From JAAYBF01 sp963808105 (GTDB lineage: Bacteria > Actinomycetota > Thermoleophilia > Solirubrobacterales > Thermoleophilaceae), in NCBI GenBank assembly GCA_963808105.1, contig CAWEEH010000003.1, positions 930,001-994,000 of the forward strand: a stretch of 64,000 bases of DNA. Direction: 5' to 3'. Shown here piece after piece: positions 34,068 to 42,578 of the stretch. Every line of letters starts with the position of its first letter. Positions within the stretch are counted from its first letter, which is position 1. The translations under genes and the position numbers were made by a program. Under the pieces are notes generated by a model. It was given only the letters and a program-made list of their open reading frames with translations. It ran no database searches and was not told the DNA's origin.

Positions 34068-36090
34068 CCAGACGACCCTATCGCGGCCCCTCCCCCGCCT
34101 CGCGTTCACGGTGAAGCTGCTCCTCCAGGGCAACCCATGGCTCCCCGGGGTGCTGCTGGCCGTGGCGGCGTTCGTGGCGCTCGGCGCCAGCGAGGCCGGT
34201 TACCGCGCCACGGCCTGGTATCCCGTCGCCCTGCTGGTGCTCGCGCTGTGCGTGACAGCGGTCGCCGCGCTCGGGCGAGTCGCACCACCGCCGCGAACGA
34301 TTGTCGTGGGGGTGGCGCTGCTCGCCGCCTACGCGGCGTGGGCGTATCTGTCGATCACCTGGGCCGAGAACAAGGCGATCGCCTGGGACGGCGCCAACCG
34401 CGCCGCGCTGTACGCGCTCGTCCTGGCGATCTTCGCGCTCTGGCCGCTGGATGCGCGCGGCGCCCGGATGGTGCTCGCCACGCTGGGGCTGGGGCTCGCC
34501 GGGCTCGGGCTGATCGAGCTGCTCAAGGCAAACTGGGCCGACAACCCGCTCGGCTACTTCATCGATGTGCGCCTCGCCGAGCCGGCGGGCTACATCAACG
34601 CGAACGTCGCCCTCTGGACCATCGGGCTGTTCCCCTGCCTCGGCGTCGCCGCGGCGCGCGAGGCGCATCCGGCGCTGCGAGGCGTGTGCCTGGGAGGCGC
34701 GGGCCTCCTGGCGAGCCTCGCGCTGCTCGGCCAGAGCCGTGGCTGGGTCCTTGCGGTGCCGCTGGCCATGCTGCTGTGGCTGGCAATTTCGCCGCGCCGC
34801 GTGCGGGCGGCCATCGTGGCGGGAGCCGTGACGCTCGGTGTGCTGGCCGTGTCGGCACCGATCCTCAGAATCCACGACGAGTTCACGGCCGCCAGCTTCG
34901 AGGGACTGCTCTCCGACGCCACCGGCGCCATCCTGTTGATGGTGGGCGCTCTCGTGGCGCTCGGCACCGGGATCGCCCTCGCCGACCGCCGCCTAAGGCC
35001 CAGCACGGAGCAACTCGCGAGGCTGCGGCGCACAACCGCCATCGCCACCGCGGCCATCGCGGTGATTGCCCTCGTGGGATTCGTCGCGGTCAAGGGCAGC
35101 CCGTTCACACCCGTCGGAGACGCCTGGGACGACTTCAAGGGCGGCGGGCAGCAGGCGGAGGTCGGCCAATCGCGCTTCACCACTGCCGGAAGCAACCGGT
35201 ACGACTTCTGGACCGTCGCTTGGGAGCTGTTCAAGGACAAGCCGATCAACGGCATCGGCGCCGACAACTTCCAGGCCGACTATCTGCGCCGAGGCAACAG
35301 CGGCGAGCAACCCGACTACCCGCACTCGCTCGAGATGGGAATTTTGTCCCAGACGGGGCTGGTGGGCACCCTGCTGATCCTGGGGGGATTCGGCGCCATC
35401 ATCGCCGCGGCGATAGCCGCCCTGCGTACCAATCGCGCGCCGGTCGGCGCAGCCGCCGCGGCCGGCGTCGCGACCTTCGCGTACTGGCTCGCGCACGCGT
35501 CCGTCGACTGGTTCTGGGAGTTCCCGGGGCTCACGGCCCCCGCACTCGCCATGCTCGGGCTGGCCGCCGCGCTGGCACCGCGAACGGGCGCTCCCCGGCG
35601 CCTCACCCCCCGCCGGTGGATTGGTGTCCTCGGCGTGGCCGGCGCTTCCGTGCTCGCGCTGAGTTTCGTGGGGCCCTGGCGGTCCGAGGTCGAGCTTTCC
35701 CGCGGCCTGAACGGCTGGAAGAGCGATATCCAGGGCGCTTTCAACCATCTGGACAACGCCAGAACGCTCAATCCGCTGGCCACCGAGCCCGATCTGGCTG
35801 CGGGCACGATCTCCCTGCGGACAGACGACCTTGTCGCCGCCAGGCGCTACTTCGAGGACGTGCTGGAGCGCCAGCCACACAGCGAGTTCGCGCTGCTGCA
35901 GCTGGGGCTCCTGGCCGCGGAGGAGCAGCGCCTGGACGAGGCGGAGGCCCTGATTGAGCGCTCGCGCCGCGAAAGCCCGAGGGATGAGATCGTGACCGAA
36001 GCCCTGGCCGATCTACGGGCGGGGCGCCGGGTCAACGCGGCGCAGGTCAATAGGAAGATTTTGGACCGTGCTCGTGCAAGACGTCGTTGA
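34057..36090 (+). CDS. O-antigen ligase/polymerase (Wzy/WaaL-like) with C-terminal TPR-like region
   Basis: 677 residues, or fewer if it starts at GTG 34111. About 12 hydrophobic helices, then the conserved loop SNRYDFWTVAWELFKDKPIN, GIGADNFQADYLRRGNSG and PDYPHSLEMGILSQTGLVG, the signature of the Wzy_C/O-antigen ligase superfamily. Members join or polymerise lipid-linked glycans at the outer membrane face. The C-terminal 130 residues are helical repeats (ARRYFEDVLERQPHSEFALL, LGLLAAEEQRLDEAEALIER) like TPR units. It opens the polysaccharide locus. A second polymerase-like gene lies at 56041. Confidence 0.8.
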   Translation: MPTTQTTLSRPLPRLAFTVKLLLQGNPWLPGVLLAVAAFVALGASEAGYRATAWYPVALLVLALCVTAVAALGRVAPPPRTIVVGVALLAAYAAWAYLSITWAENKAIAWDGANRAALYALVLAIFALWPLDARGARMVLATLGLGLAGLGLIELLKANWADNPLGYFIDVRLAEPAGYINANVALWTIGLFPCLGVAAAREAHPALRGVCLGGAGLLASLALLGQSRGWVLAVPLAMLLWLAISPRRVRAAIVAGAVTLGVLAVSAPILRIHDEFTAASFEGLLSDATGAILLMVGALVALGTGIALADRRLRPSTEQLARLRRTTAIATAAIAVIALVGFVAVKGSPFTPVGDAWDDFKGGGQQAEVGQSRFTTAGSNRYDFWTVAWELFKDKPINGIGADNFQADYLRRGNSGEQPDYPHSLEMGILSQTGLVGTLLILGGFGAIIAAAIAALRTNRAPVGAAAAAGVATFAYWLAHASVDWFWEFPGLTAPALAMLGLAAALAPRTGAPRRLTPRRWIGVLGVAGASVLALSFVGPWRSEVELSRGLNGWKSDIQGAFNHLDNARTLNPLATEPDLAAGTISLRTDDLVAARRYFEDVLERQPHSEFALLQLGLLAAEEQRLDEAEALIERSRRESPRDEIVTEALADLRAGRRVNAAQVNRKILDRARARRR

Positions 36091-36259
36091 TCTGGGTTAT
36101 CGTTGGCGCGAACGTGGTACACGTGCTATCAAGGTGACTAACCCGTCTGGCAAGAACGTCGCACGGTATGCGACACTCCACGGAAGGAGATGGGGCGGCT
36201 CCTGACCATCTGTACGGCATTTCCAGGGGTAAGCCGACCGACAACACATGATGGAGACT
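36091..36259 (+). promoter_or_regulatory. Intergenic region with structured leader of the LPFTG gene
   Basis: No coding frame is evident. It holds several hairpins: GTCGCA/TGCGAC (36158-36174), CTCC/GGAG (36176-36189), GATGG/CCATC (36189-36210) and CGGC/GCCG (36215-36236). GGAG at 36186 could alternatively pair with CTCC at 36199. No known riboswitch consensus was matched. Possibly a cis-regulatory leader or a promoter region. Confidence 0.35.
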
Positions 36260-36562
36260 ATGAAGAAGACACTCACACTATTCGCCGCTGCATTGCTCCT
36301 CTCGCTGGCCTTCGCGACCGTTGCGGTTGGGCAGTCCTCGACTGAAGAGGGCTACAACCCACCGGGACCGGACATCGTGAACCAGGTCGAGGATGACGAT
36401 CAGGCCGAGACTCCGGCAGCCACCACCCAAACCCCGGACGACGGCGACGAGCTTCCGTTCACGGGTCTGGACCTGGCGCTGCTCGCCGGTGCAGGCGGAA
36501 TGCTTCTGGCCCTCGGGCTTGGAATGCGCCGTCTGACCCGCTCGCCAGAATCTGCTGCCTAG
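36260..36562 (+). CDS. Secreted LPFTG cell-wall-sorted protein (sortase substrate)
   Basis: About 100 residues from ATG 36260 (GGAG 3 nt upstream; ATGs at 36248 and 36251 are alternatives). MKKTLTLFAAALLLSLAFAT is a signal peptide; a short acidic, Pro/Thr-rich stalk follows (QVEDDDQAETPAATTQTPDD). The end is a full sorting signal: LPFTG, hydrophobic helix LDLALLAGAGGMLLALGLG, then MRRLTR. With so little mature domain it resembles a small surface stalk or anchor. It sits 2.3 kb from the sortase gene and beside the sugar-transferase gene, so surface anchoring linked to the polysaccharide locus is likely. Confidence 0.8.
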   Translation: MKKTLTLFAAALLLSLAFATVAVGQSSTEEGYNPPGPDIVNQVEDDDQAETPAATTQTPDDGDELPFTGLDLALLAGAGGMLLALGLGMRRLTRSPESAA

Positions 36563-36615
36563 TCGCTCGGTGACATAGGGGCATCGCCCCGAGCCGTCGT
36601 GCGAGGATCCGAGCT

Positions 36616-38139
36616 TTGGAAGAGGTTCAAGCCGACAGCCACGCCGTGCCCGCTACCGACCCCCGTCGGTCGGTAGCGGACGCGTCTGGCCGTTCGGCAG
36701 TCCCCAGGGCCGAGCGGCGCCGGCGGTTGGTCGCGTCCAGAGCCTTCAATGGGAAGGGCTGGAAGTGGCTGCGGGTGTCGGTCGACAGCGTTCTTCTGCT
36801 GCTGGCCCCCATCGCGGCCGACATCGCGGCGCCGGCCGACCTCGGCCCCGACGGTCACACGCTGATCTGGTTCTTCCCGCCGATGGTGCTGGTGGGGCTG
36901 GCAATCGCGGGCCTGTACTCGTCGCGTACGCAAGCGCGGCTGATCGACGGGTTGGGCCTGATAGTGGCCGCCACCTCGCTCGCGGCCGTCTCGCTGATCG
37001 CGGGCGCCGCGTACGTGGACCCCAACTCGGACCCCGCGCCCCTGATAGCGCGGGCGTGGTTGTACGGAACCGTGCTCCTGATCGGCGGGCGCCTGCTGCT
37101 GAGCTACACGCAGCGCCGCGGGCGCGCGACGCGCCTGGTCACCACCCCCACCCTGATTGTCGGGGCGGGCTACGTGGGCGCCCTCGTGGAGATGCGCCTC
37201 ACCACCCAGCCGCAGCTGGGCCTCGAGCCCGTGGGATACCTGGATGCCGACCCACCGCCGCCCGAGTTCGCCGACCGCACGACCCCCGTTCTCGGCGGGC
37301 CGGACGACATCGAGGACATCATCGAACGCACCGGGGCACGACATGTCGTTTTCAGCTTCATGTCGGGACCGGACCGCGACCTGATCCCGCTGATGCGCAA
37401 GTGCGAGCTGCTGGGGCTGCAGGTCTCCTTCGTCCCGCGCTTCTTCGAGCAGGTGAACGTGCATCTCGCGCTCGAGCACCTCGGGGGCCTGCCGCTCTTC
37501 GGCCTGCGGCCGATCGACCCCAAGGGAGGACAGTTCGCGATCAAGCACGCCATGGACCGGGTGACCGCGGCGCTCATGCTCTTCTTCCTCTCCCCCCTGC
37601 TGCTGATCCTGGCCCTGGCCACCCGGATCAGCTCGCCCGGCCCGATCTTCTTCAAGCAGCTGCGCGTGGGCCGGGACGGGCGCGAGTTCGCGATGCTGAA
37701 GTTCCGCTCGATGCGGATGCCCCCACCGGAGGCGCCGGCCCTGCCGGGCAACGTCACGCAGCTGCCGACCGACGTCGGGCCGGGCGGTGTGGAGGGCGAC
37801 GACCGCCGGACCGCGGTGGGCACGCTGCTCCGGCGCACCTCGCTGGACGAGCTCCCCCAGCTCATGAACGTGCTGCGGGGGGACATGAGCCTGGTTGGGC
37901 CCCGCCCCGAGCGGCCCGAGTTCGTGGAGGCGTTTGGAACCCGGATCGCGCGCTACGACGACCGCCACAGGGTGAAGTCCGGGATCACCGGCTGGGCCCA
38001 GGTCAACGGACTTCGGGGTAAGACGTCCCTGCGGGACAGGGTCGAGTGGGACAACTACTACATCGAGAACTGGTCCCTGACGCTGGACCTAAAGATCCTG
38101 CTAATGACGCTCTCAGCAGTTTTCTTCCGCGCCGAGTAG
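36616..38139 (+). CDS. Polyprenyl-phosphate sugar-1-phosphate transferase (WbaP/CpsE-like)
   Basis: 507 residues from a TTG start. Four or five N-terminal helices and a CoA-binding/NAD-like middle (TLIVGAGYVGALVEMRLTTQ) precede the bacterial sugar transferase domain: FKQLRVGRDGREFAMLKFRS, GTLLRRTSLDELPQLMNVLR, GDMSLVGPRPERPEFVE and KSGITGWAQVNGLRGKTSL. This enzyme loads the first sugar-1-phosphate onto undecaprenyl phosphate to begin exopolysaccharide repeat units. Full length. The start is uncertain because there is no ATG near the N-terminus. It supports the interpretation of the region as a Wzx/Wzy-type locus. Confidence 0.88.
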   Translation: MEEVQADSHAVPATDPRRSVADASGRSAVPRAERRRRLVASRAFNGKGWKWLRVSVDSVLLLLAPIAADIAAPADLGPDGHTLIWFFPPMVLVGLAIAGLYSSRTQARLIDGLGLIVAATSLAAVSLIAGAAYVDPNSDPAPLIARAWLYGTVLLIGGRLLLSYTQRRGRATRLVTTPTLIVGAGYVGALVEMRLTTQPQLGLEPVGYLDADPPPPEFADRTTPVLGGPDDIEDIIERTGARHVVFSFMSGPDRDLIPLMRKCELLGLQVSFVPRFFEQVNVHLALEHLGGLPLFGLRPIDPKGGQFAIKHAMDRVTAALMLFFLSPLLLILALATRISSPGPIFFKQLRVGRDGREFAMLKFRSMRMPPPEAPALPGNVTQLPTDVGPGGVEGDDRRTAVGTLLRRTSLDELPQLMNVLRGDMSLVGPRPERPEFVEAFGTRIARYDDRHRVKSGITGWAQVNGLRGKTSLRDRVEWDNYYIENWSLTLDLKILLMTLSAVFFRAE

Positions 38140-38176
38140 TTCCACCGTCGGCTCAGGCCGCTACCATGCCGCGCTC

Positions 38177-39352
38177 TTGAGTTTCTTGCTTCGCAGGGGC
38201 ACGCTAGCCCTCATGATCGTCTGCGTCGCGCTCGTTAGCGCGGCGCCCGCCTCCGCCGCCACGCCGGCAGCGGGCGATGTCCGCTTCGCGAAGAACGCGC
38301 CCGCCAGCTTCGACAAGTTCACCATCGCGCCGGCGCTCTCCACCCAGGCGTTCTTCCGGAACAAGTACGCGCTGATGCTGGTGAACACCCCGTACTTCGA
38401 CAGTCGCCTGAAGTGGTACCCGCGCGGCTGGGTCTACCTGGACCTGTACGGCATTCCCGCCCGGTCGAAGGTCGCGCGTCAGCATCCAGGCTGGATCCTG
38501 CGCGGCAAGCGCAACCGCAAGCTCTTCATCCCGTTCGCCTGCCGGAGCGGCAAGTGCGATCAGTACGCCGGCGACCCCACCAACCCGGCCTTCCGGCGCT
38601 GGTGGATCCGCAACGCGAAGAAGGTCATGAAGCGGCGCTACAAGGGCCTCTACCTGGACAACGTGAACCTCATCAGGCGCGTGGCGCTGTCCAACGGCAA
38701 GGAGGTCGTGCCCCACCGCCGCGGCCGCAAGAAGAAGATCTCGAACGCCGTCTGGCGCCGCACGATCGCTCGCTTCACGCGCCAGATCCGGCGCGCCATG
38801 CCGCGCACCAAGATCGCGCACAACGTGATCTGGTTCGCACCCGGCGCCAAGGGCAAGTGGGGTCGCATGCAGACCCGCTCCGCCAGCGTGATCACCCTCG
38901 AGCGCGGAGTGAACGACGCGGGCCTCACCGCCGGCACGTCCACCTTCGGCCTGAGGACGTTCCTGCGTTACAGCGACTGGGCCCACCGCCTCAAGAAGAG
39001 CGTGATGTTCCTCGAGACGGCCGCCACTCCGGGCCGGCGCGACTACGGCCTCGCCGGCTACTTCATGGTGAACAACGGCCGCGACACCTACGGCACCGTC
39101 ACGCAGAGCGATCCCAACAACTGGTGGCCTGGCTTCGAGGTCAGGCTCGGCGCGCCGACGCGCGGCCGGTACATGTGGAACGGGTTGCTGCGCCGTGACT
39201 TCGCGCGCGGCATGGTGCTCATGAACGAGCCCGGGGCGCCAACCCGCAACATCACCCTGCCGCGCCCGCTTCAGACCGCAGACCGCACCCGGACGGTGAG
39301 CACCGTCTCGCTGGCCGGCGGCGACGGCACAGTGCTCGTCGACCCCCGGTAG
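38177..39352 (+). CDS. Secreted glycosidase-like TIM-barrel protein, paralog 1 (GHL15-like)
   Basis: 391 residues from a TTG start: LSFLLRRGTLALMIVCVALV then SAAPASAA is a signal peptide. Motifs shared by all four tandem paralogs: PYFDSRLKWYPRGWVYLDLY, PGWILRGKRNRKLFIPFACR, YKGLYLDNVNL, KIAHNVIWFAPGAKGKWGRM, ITLERGVNDAGL, GYFMVNNGRDTY. The strand ending YLDNVN and the ERGVND segment look like the acidic catalytic ends of a TIM barrel, as in hypothetical glycosyl hydrolase families such as GHL15. Substrate unknown, perhaps the locally made polysaccharide. Here the second acidic residue of DDVN is Asn. TACCAT lies 9 nt before the TTG. Confidence 0.65.
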   Translation: MSFLLRRGTLALMIVCVALVSAAPASAATPAAGDVRFAKNAPASFDKFTIAPALSTQAFFRNKYALMLVNTPYFDSRLKWYPRGWVYLDLYGIPARSKVARQHPGWILRGKRNRKLFIPFACRSGKCDQYAGDPTNPAFRRWWIRNAKKVMKRRYKGLYLDNVNLIRRVALSNGKEVVPHRRGRKKKISNAVWRRTIARFTRQIRRAMPRTKIAHNVIWFAPGAKGKWGRMQTRSASVITLERGVNDAGLTAGTSTFGLRTFLRYSDWAHRLKKSVMFLETAATPGRRDYGLAGYFMVNNGRDTYGTVTQSDPNNWWPGFEVRLGAPTRGRYMWNGLLRRDFARGMVLMNEPGAPTRNITLPRPLQTADRTRTVSTVSLAGGDGTVLVDPR

Positions 39353-39409
39353 CTTCACATTCAGGGCAGGCAGCGCATCCGACCTGACGATGTCCTACTA
39401 TGCCGCGCT

Positions 39410-40618
39410 CTGCGTCTTCCGTTCCGCAGGCGCACGCCGGGCCGCACCCGGCCGTGCGCCACGCTGGCGGCCCTCGTGGTCGTCTGCACGGCGCTTGTTT
39501 CTGCCGTGCCCGCTGCTGCCGCTCCCGCGTCAGCAGGCGATGTCCGCTTCGTAAAAGACGCCGGCGCCGGCTTCGACGCGATCACCGCCTCCCCCTCGGG
39601 CTCCACCAAGGCGTTCTTCCAGCGCAACTACTCCCGGATGATCGTGCACAGCCCCTACTTCGACAGCAGGCTGCGCTGGTACCCGCGCGCCTGGGCCTAC
39701 CTCGACCTCTACGGCATCTCCACCCGATCGAGCATCGCGCGCCGGCACCCGCGCTGGATCCTGCGCGACCGGGCCGGCCGCCCGCTCTACATCCCATTTG
39801 CCTGCTCAGGCGGCAGCTGCGTCCAATACGCGGGTGACCCCACCAACCCGGCCTTCAGGCGCTGGTGGATCCGCCGAGCCCGCAAGATCGTCAGGCGCGG
39901 CTACAAGGGCCTCTACCTCGACAACGTGAACCTCATCAGGCGCACATCGCTCGGAACCGGCCAGGAGGTCGTGCCGCGCAGCCTGTACACCCGCCGCCGG
40001 ATCAGCGGCGTGGGCTGGCGCCGTGCGATCGCCAGGTTCACCCGCCAGATCCGCCGGTCCCTGCCTCGCCGCACCGAGATCGCCCACAACGTGATCTGGT
40101 TCGCACCCGGCGCCAAGGGCAAGTGGGGCCGGATGCAGACGCGGTCGGCAAACGTGATCAACCTCGAGCGCGGCGTGAACGATGCCGGGCTGACCCCGGG
40201 CAACGGCCCATTCGGGCTCTCGACCTTCTTCCGCTACGCCGACTGGGTGCACCGCCGCAAGGCATCGGTGCTGTTCTACGAGAACGCCAACACGCCCGCG
40301 CGGCGCAACTACGGCCTCGCCGGCTACTTCATGGTCAGCAAGGGCCGCGACCTCATCGCCAGCGAGGGCGCCAGCGACCCGACCAACTGGTGGAGCGGGT
40401 ACAAGGTTCGTCTTGGGGCCCCAAGGGGCAAGCGCTACCGCTGGCGCGGGTTCCTGCGCCGCAACTTCCAGCGCGGCATCGTGCTCATGAACGAGCCCGG
40501 AAGCCCGACCCGCAGCGCAGTCCTGCCGCGCACGCTTGAGACCGCCGATCGCCAGTACCGCGTGAGCACCGTCGCTCTCGGTCCCGCGGACGGCGCGGTC
40601 CTCGTAGATCCCCGCTAG
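39410..40618 (+). CDS. Secreted glycosidase-like TIM-barrel protein, paralog 2
   Basis: About 402 residues if it begins at CTG 39410, which aligns codon for codon with the TTG of paralog 1 and gives a normal signal peptide n-region (LRLPFRRRTPGRTRPCATLA); GTG 39476 is the conservative alternative. It is the closest relative of paralog 1: YKGLYLDNVNLIRRT, EIAHNVIWFAPGAKGKWGRM, INLERGVNDAGL, GYFMVSKGRDL. It again carries DNVN rather than DDVN. A TACTAT -10-like hexamer lies 8 nt upstream. Probable extracellular glycan-active or glycan-binding protein; activity unproven. No riboswitch precedes it. Confidence 0.65.
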   Translation: MRLPFRRRTPGRTRPCATLAALVVVCTALVSAVPAAAAPASAGDVRFVKDAGAGFDAITASPSGSTKAFFQRNYSRMIVHSPYFDSRLRWYPRAWAYLDLYGISTRSSIARRHPRWILRDRAGRPLYIPFACSGGSCVQYAGDPTNPAFRRWWIRRARKIVRRGYKGLYLDNVNLIRRTSLGTGQEVVPRSLYTRRRISGVGWRRAIARFTRQIRRSLPRRTEIAHNVIWFAPGAKGKWGRMQTRSANVINLERGVNDAGLTPGNGPFGLSTFFRYADWVHRRKASVLFYENANTPARRNYGLAGYFMVSKGRDLIASEGASDPTNWWSGYKVRLGAPRGKRYRWRGFLRRNFQRGIVLMNEPGSPTRSAVLPRTLETADRQYRVSTVALGPADGAVLVDPR

Positions 40619-40650
40619 CCAGGCGTCCAGACAGCAGCCGCGGGGCTAAC

Positions 40651-40673
40651 GATCGGCCGCCCGCGGCCCGATC
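40651..40673 (+). terminator. Hairpin terminator after paralog 2
   Basis: GATCGGCCGC and GCGGCCCGATC pair with one bulge around a 2-base apex, followed by TTCC. It lies 32 bp after the stop of the gene ending at 40618. Confidence 0.55.
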
Positions 40674-40684
40674 TTCCACGTGAC

Positions 40685-40703
40685 GGAGCCCGATCGGGGC
40701 TCC
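40685..40703 (+). promoter_or_regulatory. Hairpin directly upstream of riboswitch 1
   Basis: GGAGCCC (40685-40691) and GGGCTCC (40697-40703) form a perfect 7-bp stem 8 nt before the aptamer. The second riboswitch has an analogous hairpin at the same distance. Confidence 0.5.
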
Positions 40704-40711
40704 ACGACAAA

Positions 40712-40778
40712 GGCAAACCCGCCGTGAGGCGGGGACGCAAAGCCAGGGGTCTCCCGCAGCGGAGACGGCCCAGCCGCC
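40712..40778 (+). promoter_or_regulatory. GEMM-I riboswitch (cyclic di-GMP class I type), copy 1
   Basis: Contains the hallmark GGCAAACC, a CGCC-GTGA-GGCG hairpin with a GNRA tetraloop, the invariant GGGACGCAAAGCCA, a second arm with GGTCTCC/GGAGACGG, and a closing GCCG. It is followed at once by the Shine-Dalgarno AAAGGAG and the ATG at 40797, so translational control is likely. GGAG can also pair with CTCC at 40790-40793. GEMM-I RNAs bind cyclic di-GMP or, in some variants, 3',3'-cGAMP; the ligand is not decided here. Confidence 0.88.
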
Positions 40779-40796
40779 GAAAGGAGCAGCTCCGCA

Positions 40797-42398
40797 ATGA
40801 CCGTCCTGCGCGCTTGGCTTGTCGCCGCATGCGCTGCTCTCTCACTGGCCATCGTGCCGGTCGCGAGCGCTGCGCCCGCCGACGCCGGGAAGGTCAACTT
40901 CATGAAGGCCGCGCAGTCGGACTTCGACCACTACCTGATCGGGACCAGCTCGGCCACCAAGGAGTGGATGAACTCCCACTACTCGCGGGTGCGCGCCTAC
41001 GCCCCGTTCTTCGACTCGCGCACGGACTGGTACTCGGACGCCTGGGCGTATGAGAACGCGTACGCCATCTACCGCGGCCAGGAGGGCTCCCAGGCCCAGT
41101 ACATCCTCAAGGACGCGCAGGACCGCCGGCTCTACATCCCCTACAACTGCGGCGGCGGGGTCTGCAGCCAGTACGCCGCCGACATCGGCAGCCCCGGCTG
41201 GCGCCGCCACTACATCGACCGCGCCAAGGCGCGGATCGCGCGCGGCTACAAGGGCATCTTCGTCGACGACGTGAACCTCGCGTTCAAGGTCAGCGACGGC
41301 AACGGCAACTGGGTCAAGCCCATGGACCCGCGCACGGGCCAGACGATGACCCACACCGACTGGCAGCGCTACTTCGCGGAGTTCATGGAGCAGCTGCGAG
41401 CCGAGCTGCCCGCCAGCGCCGAGATCGTGCACAACCAGGTCTACTTCGACGTCGGGCTCTCGAGCCCGTATGTCCGGCGCGCGATCGACGCCGCCACCCA
41501 CATCGAGGTCGAGCGTGGCGTGAACGACACGGGCATCACCTCAGGGAACGGCACCTTCGGCTTCGAGACCGTGATGGCCTGGGTCGACTACATCCATTCG
41601 CGCGGCAAGCACGTGATCTACGACGTCCAGGCGACCTGGGGCCGCGAGTACGCGCTGGCCACCTACTTCCTCACCTCGAACGGCAAGGACAGCCTGGGCA
41701 ATGTCGTCGGCGATCGGCCGGACAATTGGTGGGAGGGCCACTCCACCGAGCTCGGCGCCCCCGTCGGACCCCGATATGAGTCCGGGGGCGTGTACCGGCG
41801 CGACTTCGAGCGCGGCACCGTGCTCGTGAACCAGCCCGGCCGCCCGACCCGCACGATCTCGGTGGGCGCCGGCTACCAGAGCCTCGACGGAACCCCGAAG
41901 ACCTCGGTGAGCGTCGCCGGTCGCGACGGGGTCGTTCTGCTCCGCCAGGCCCCCGAGCCCGAGCCTGAGCCCGACCCGACACCGGATCCGGATCCGGTGC
42001 CGGAGCCCGACCCGACGCCGGAGCCCGAGCCCACACCTGAGCCGCAGCCCACCCCCACTCCCAAGCCCTCGCCGCGTCCCACGCGCCCCGCCACCCCGGT
42101 GACTGCGCCGGCTACGGCCAAGACCACCCGCCCGCGCCGAGGCCGGCTCGTGCTCCGCGGCCGGATCGCCCGCAACAAGCGGGCACGCGCCAGCCGCAGA
42201 CTCACCGTGAAGCTGGTGCTGCGCACCGCCTCCGGCCGCCGCTTGGTGCGCCGCGTGAGCGTCAAAATCGGCCGCAATGGGCGCTTCCGGGCCGTTCTGA
42301 GCGCGGTACCGCACGGCAACTACCGGGTCGCAGCCCGGGCTCTGGGGCTACGGAGCCCCCTCAAGCTGGCCCGCGGCGGCCGTTTCCTGGTCGCTTAG
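40797..42398 (+). CDS. Secreted glycosidase-like TIM-barrel protein, paralog 3, riboswitch-controlled
   Basis: 533 residues. Signal peptide LVAACAALSLAIVPVASA. The catalytic-like module shows PFFDSRTDWYSDAWAYENAY, YKGIFVDDVNLAFKVSD, EIVHNQVYFDVGLSSPYVRR, IEVERGVNDTGI and YFLTSNGKDSLGN. It keeps DDVN, whereas paralogs 1 and 2 have DNVN. After the barrel comes a Pro/Glu/Asp repeat linker (codons about 41950-42075; PEPEPDPTPDPDPVPEPDPT) and a basic beta-rich C-terminal domain (RRLTVKLVLRTASGRRLV). The linker may carry the domain through the envelope. Directly downstream of a GEMM-I riboswitch, so expression should follow cyclic dinucleotide levels. Confidence 0.7.
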   Translation: MTVLRAWLVAACAALSLAIVPVASAAPADAGKVNFMKAAQSDFDHYLIGTSSATKEWMNSHYSRVRAYAPFFDSRTDWYSDAWAYENAYAIYRGQEGSQAQYILKDAQDRRLYIPYNCGGGVCSQYAADIGSPGWRRHYIDRAKARIARGYKGIFVDDVNLAFKVSDGNGNWVKPMDPRTGQTMTHTDWQRYFAEFMEQLRAELPASAEIVHNQVYFDVGLSSPYVRRAIDAATHIEVERGVNDTGITSGNGTFGFETVMAWVDYIHSRGKHVIYDVQATWGREYALATYFLTSNGKDSLGNVVGDRPDNWWEGHSTELGAPVGPRYESGGVYRRDFERGTVLVNQPGRPTRTISVGAGYQSLDGTPKTSVSVAGRDGVVLLRQAPEPEPEPDPTPDPDPVPEPDPTPEPEPTPEPQPTPTPKPSPRPTRPATPVTAPATAKTTRPRRGRLVLRGRIARNKRARASRRLTVKLVLRTASGRRLVRRVSVKIGRNGRFRAVLSAVPHGNYRVAARALGLRSPLKLARGGRFLVA

Positions 42399-42473
42399 CC
42401 GTTCCGACATGTGTCCAGGCCTGGCGCCCTGGGCGCGAGGGCAGCACCCCTGCACCGATACAGGAGATAGCTC

Positions 42474-42491
42474 GGAGGCAAACACGCCTCC
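42474..42491 (+). promoter_or_regulatory. Hairpin directly upstream of riboswitch 2
   Basis: GGAGGC (42474-42479) and GCCTCC (42486-42491), a perfect 6-bp stem, lie 8 nt before the aptamer. Followed by CTGACAAC, matching ACGACAAA before copy 1. It could be the terminator of the previous gene or a regulatory hairpin. Confidence 0.5.
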
Positions 42492-42499
42492 CTGACAAC

Positions 42500-42578
42500 G
42501 GCAAACCCGTCGCGAGGCGGGGACGCAAAGCCAGGGGTCTCCCCCCTTCACAGCACTCGGGAGATGGCCCAGCTGCCG
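42500..42578 (+). promoter_or_regulatory. GEMM-I riboswitch (cyclic di-GMP class I type), copy 2
   Basis: GGCAAACC, a CCCGTC-GCGA-GGCGGG hairpin (GNRA loop), GGGACGCAAAGCCA, a longer second arm (GGTCTCCC/GGGAGATGG), then GCTGCCG closing the first stem. AAAGGA follows and the ATG at 42594 is 15 nt downstream. The core is nearly identical to copy 1, while the peripheral arm differs in length, so both copies look maintained by selection. Confidence 0.88.

Noticed and set aside
36130..36247. GEMM or ydaO riboswitch before the LPFTG gene
   Set aside because: Neither the GACGCAAAGCC core nor the GTCAGCTAAC block is present; only generic hairpins.
41950..42075. Short-period repeat that might look like a CRISPR or microsatellite
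   Set aside because: It is in frame in paralog 3 and encodes a Pro/Glu/Asp/Thr linker; there are no spacers or palindromic repeats.
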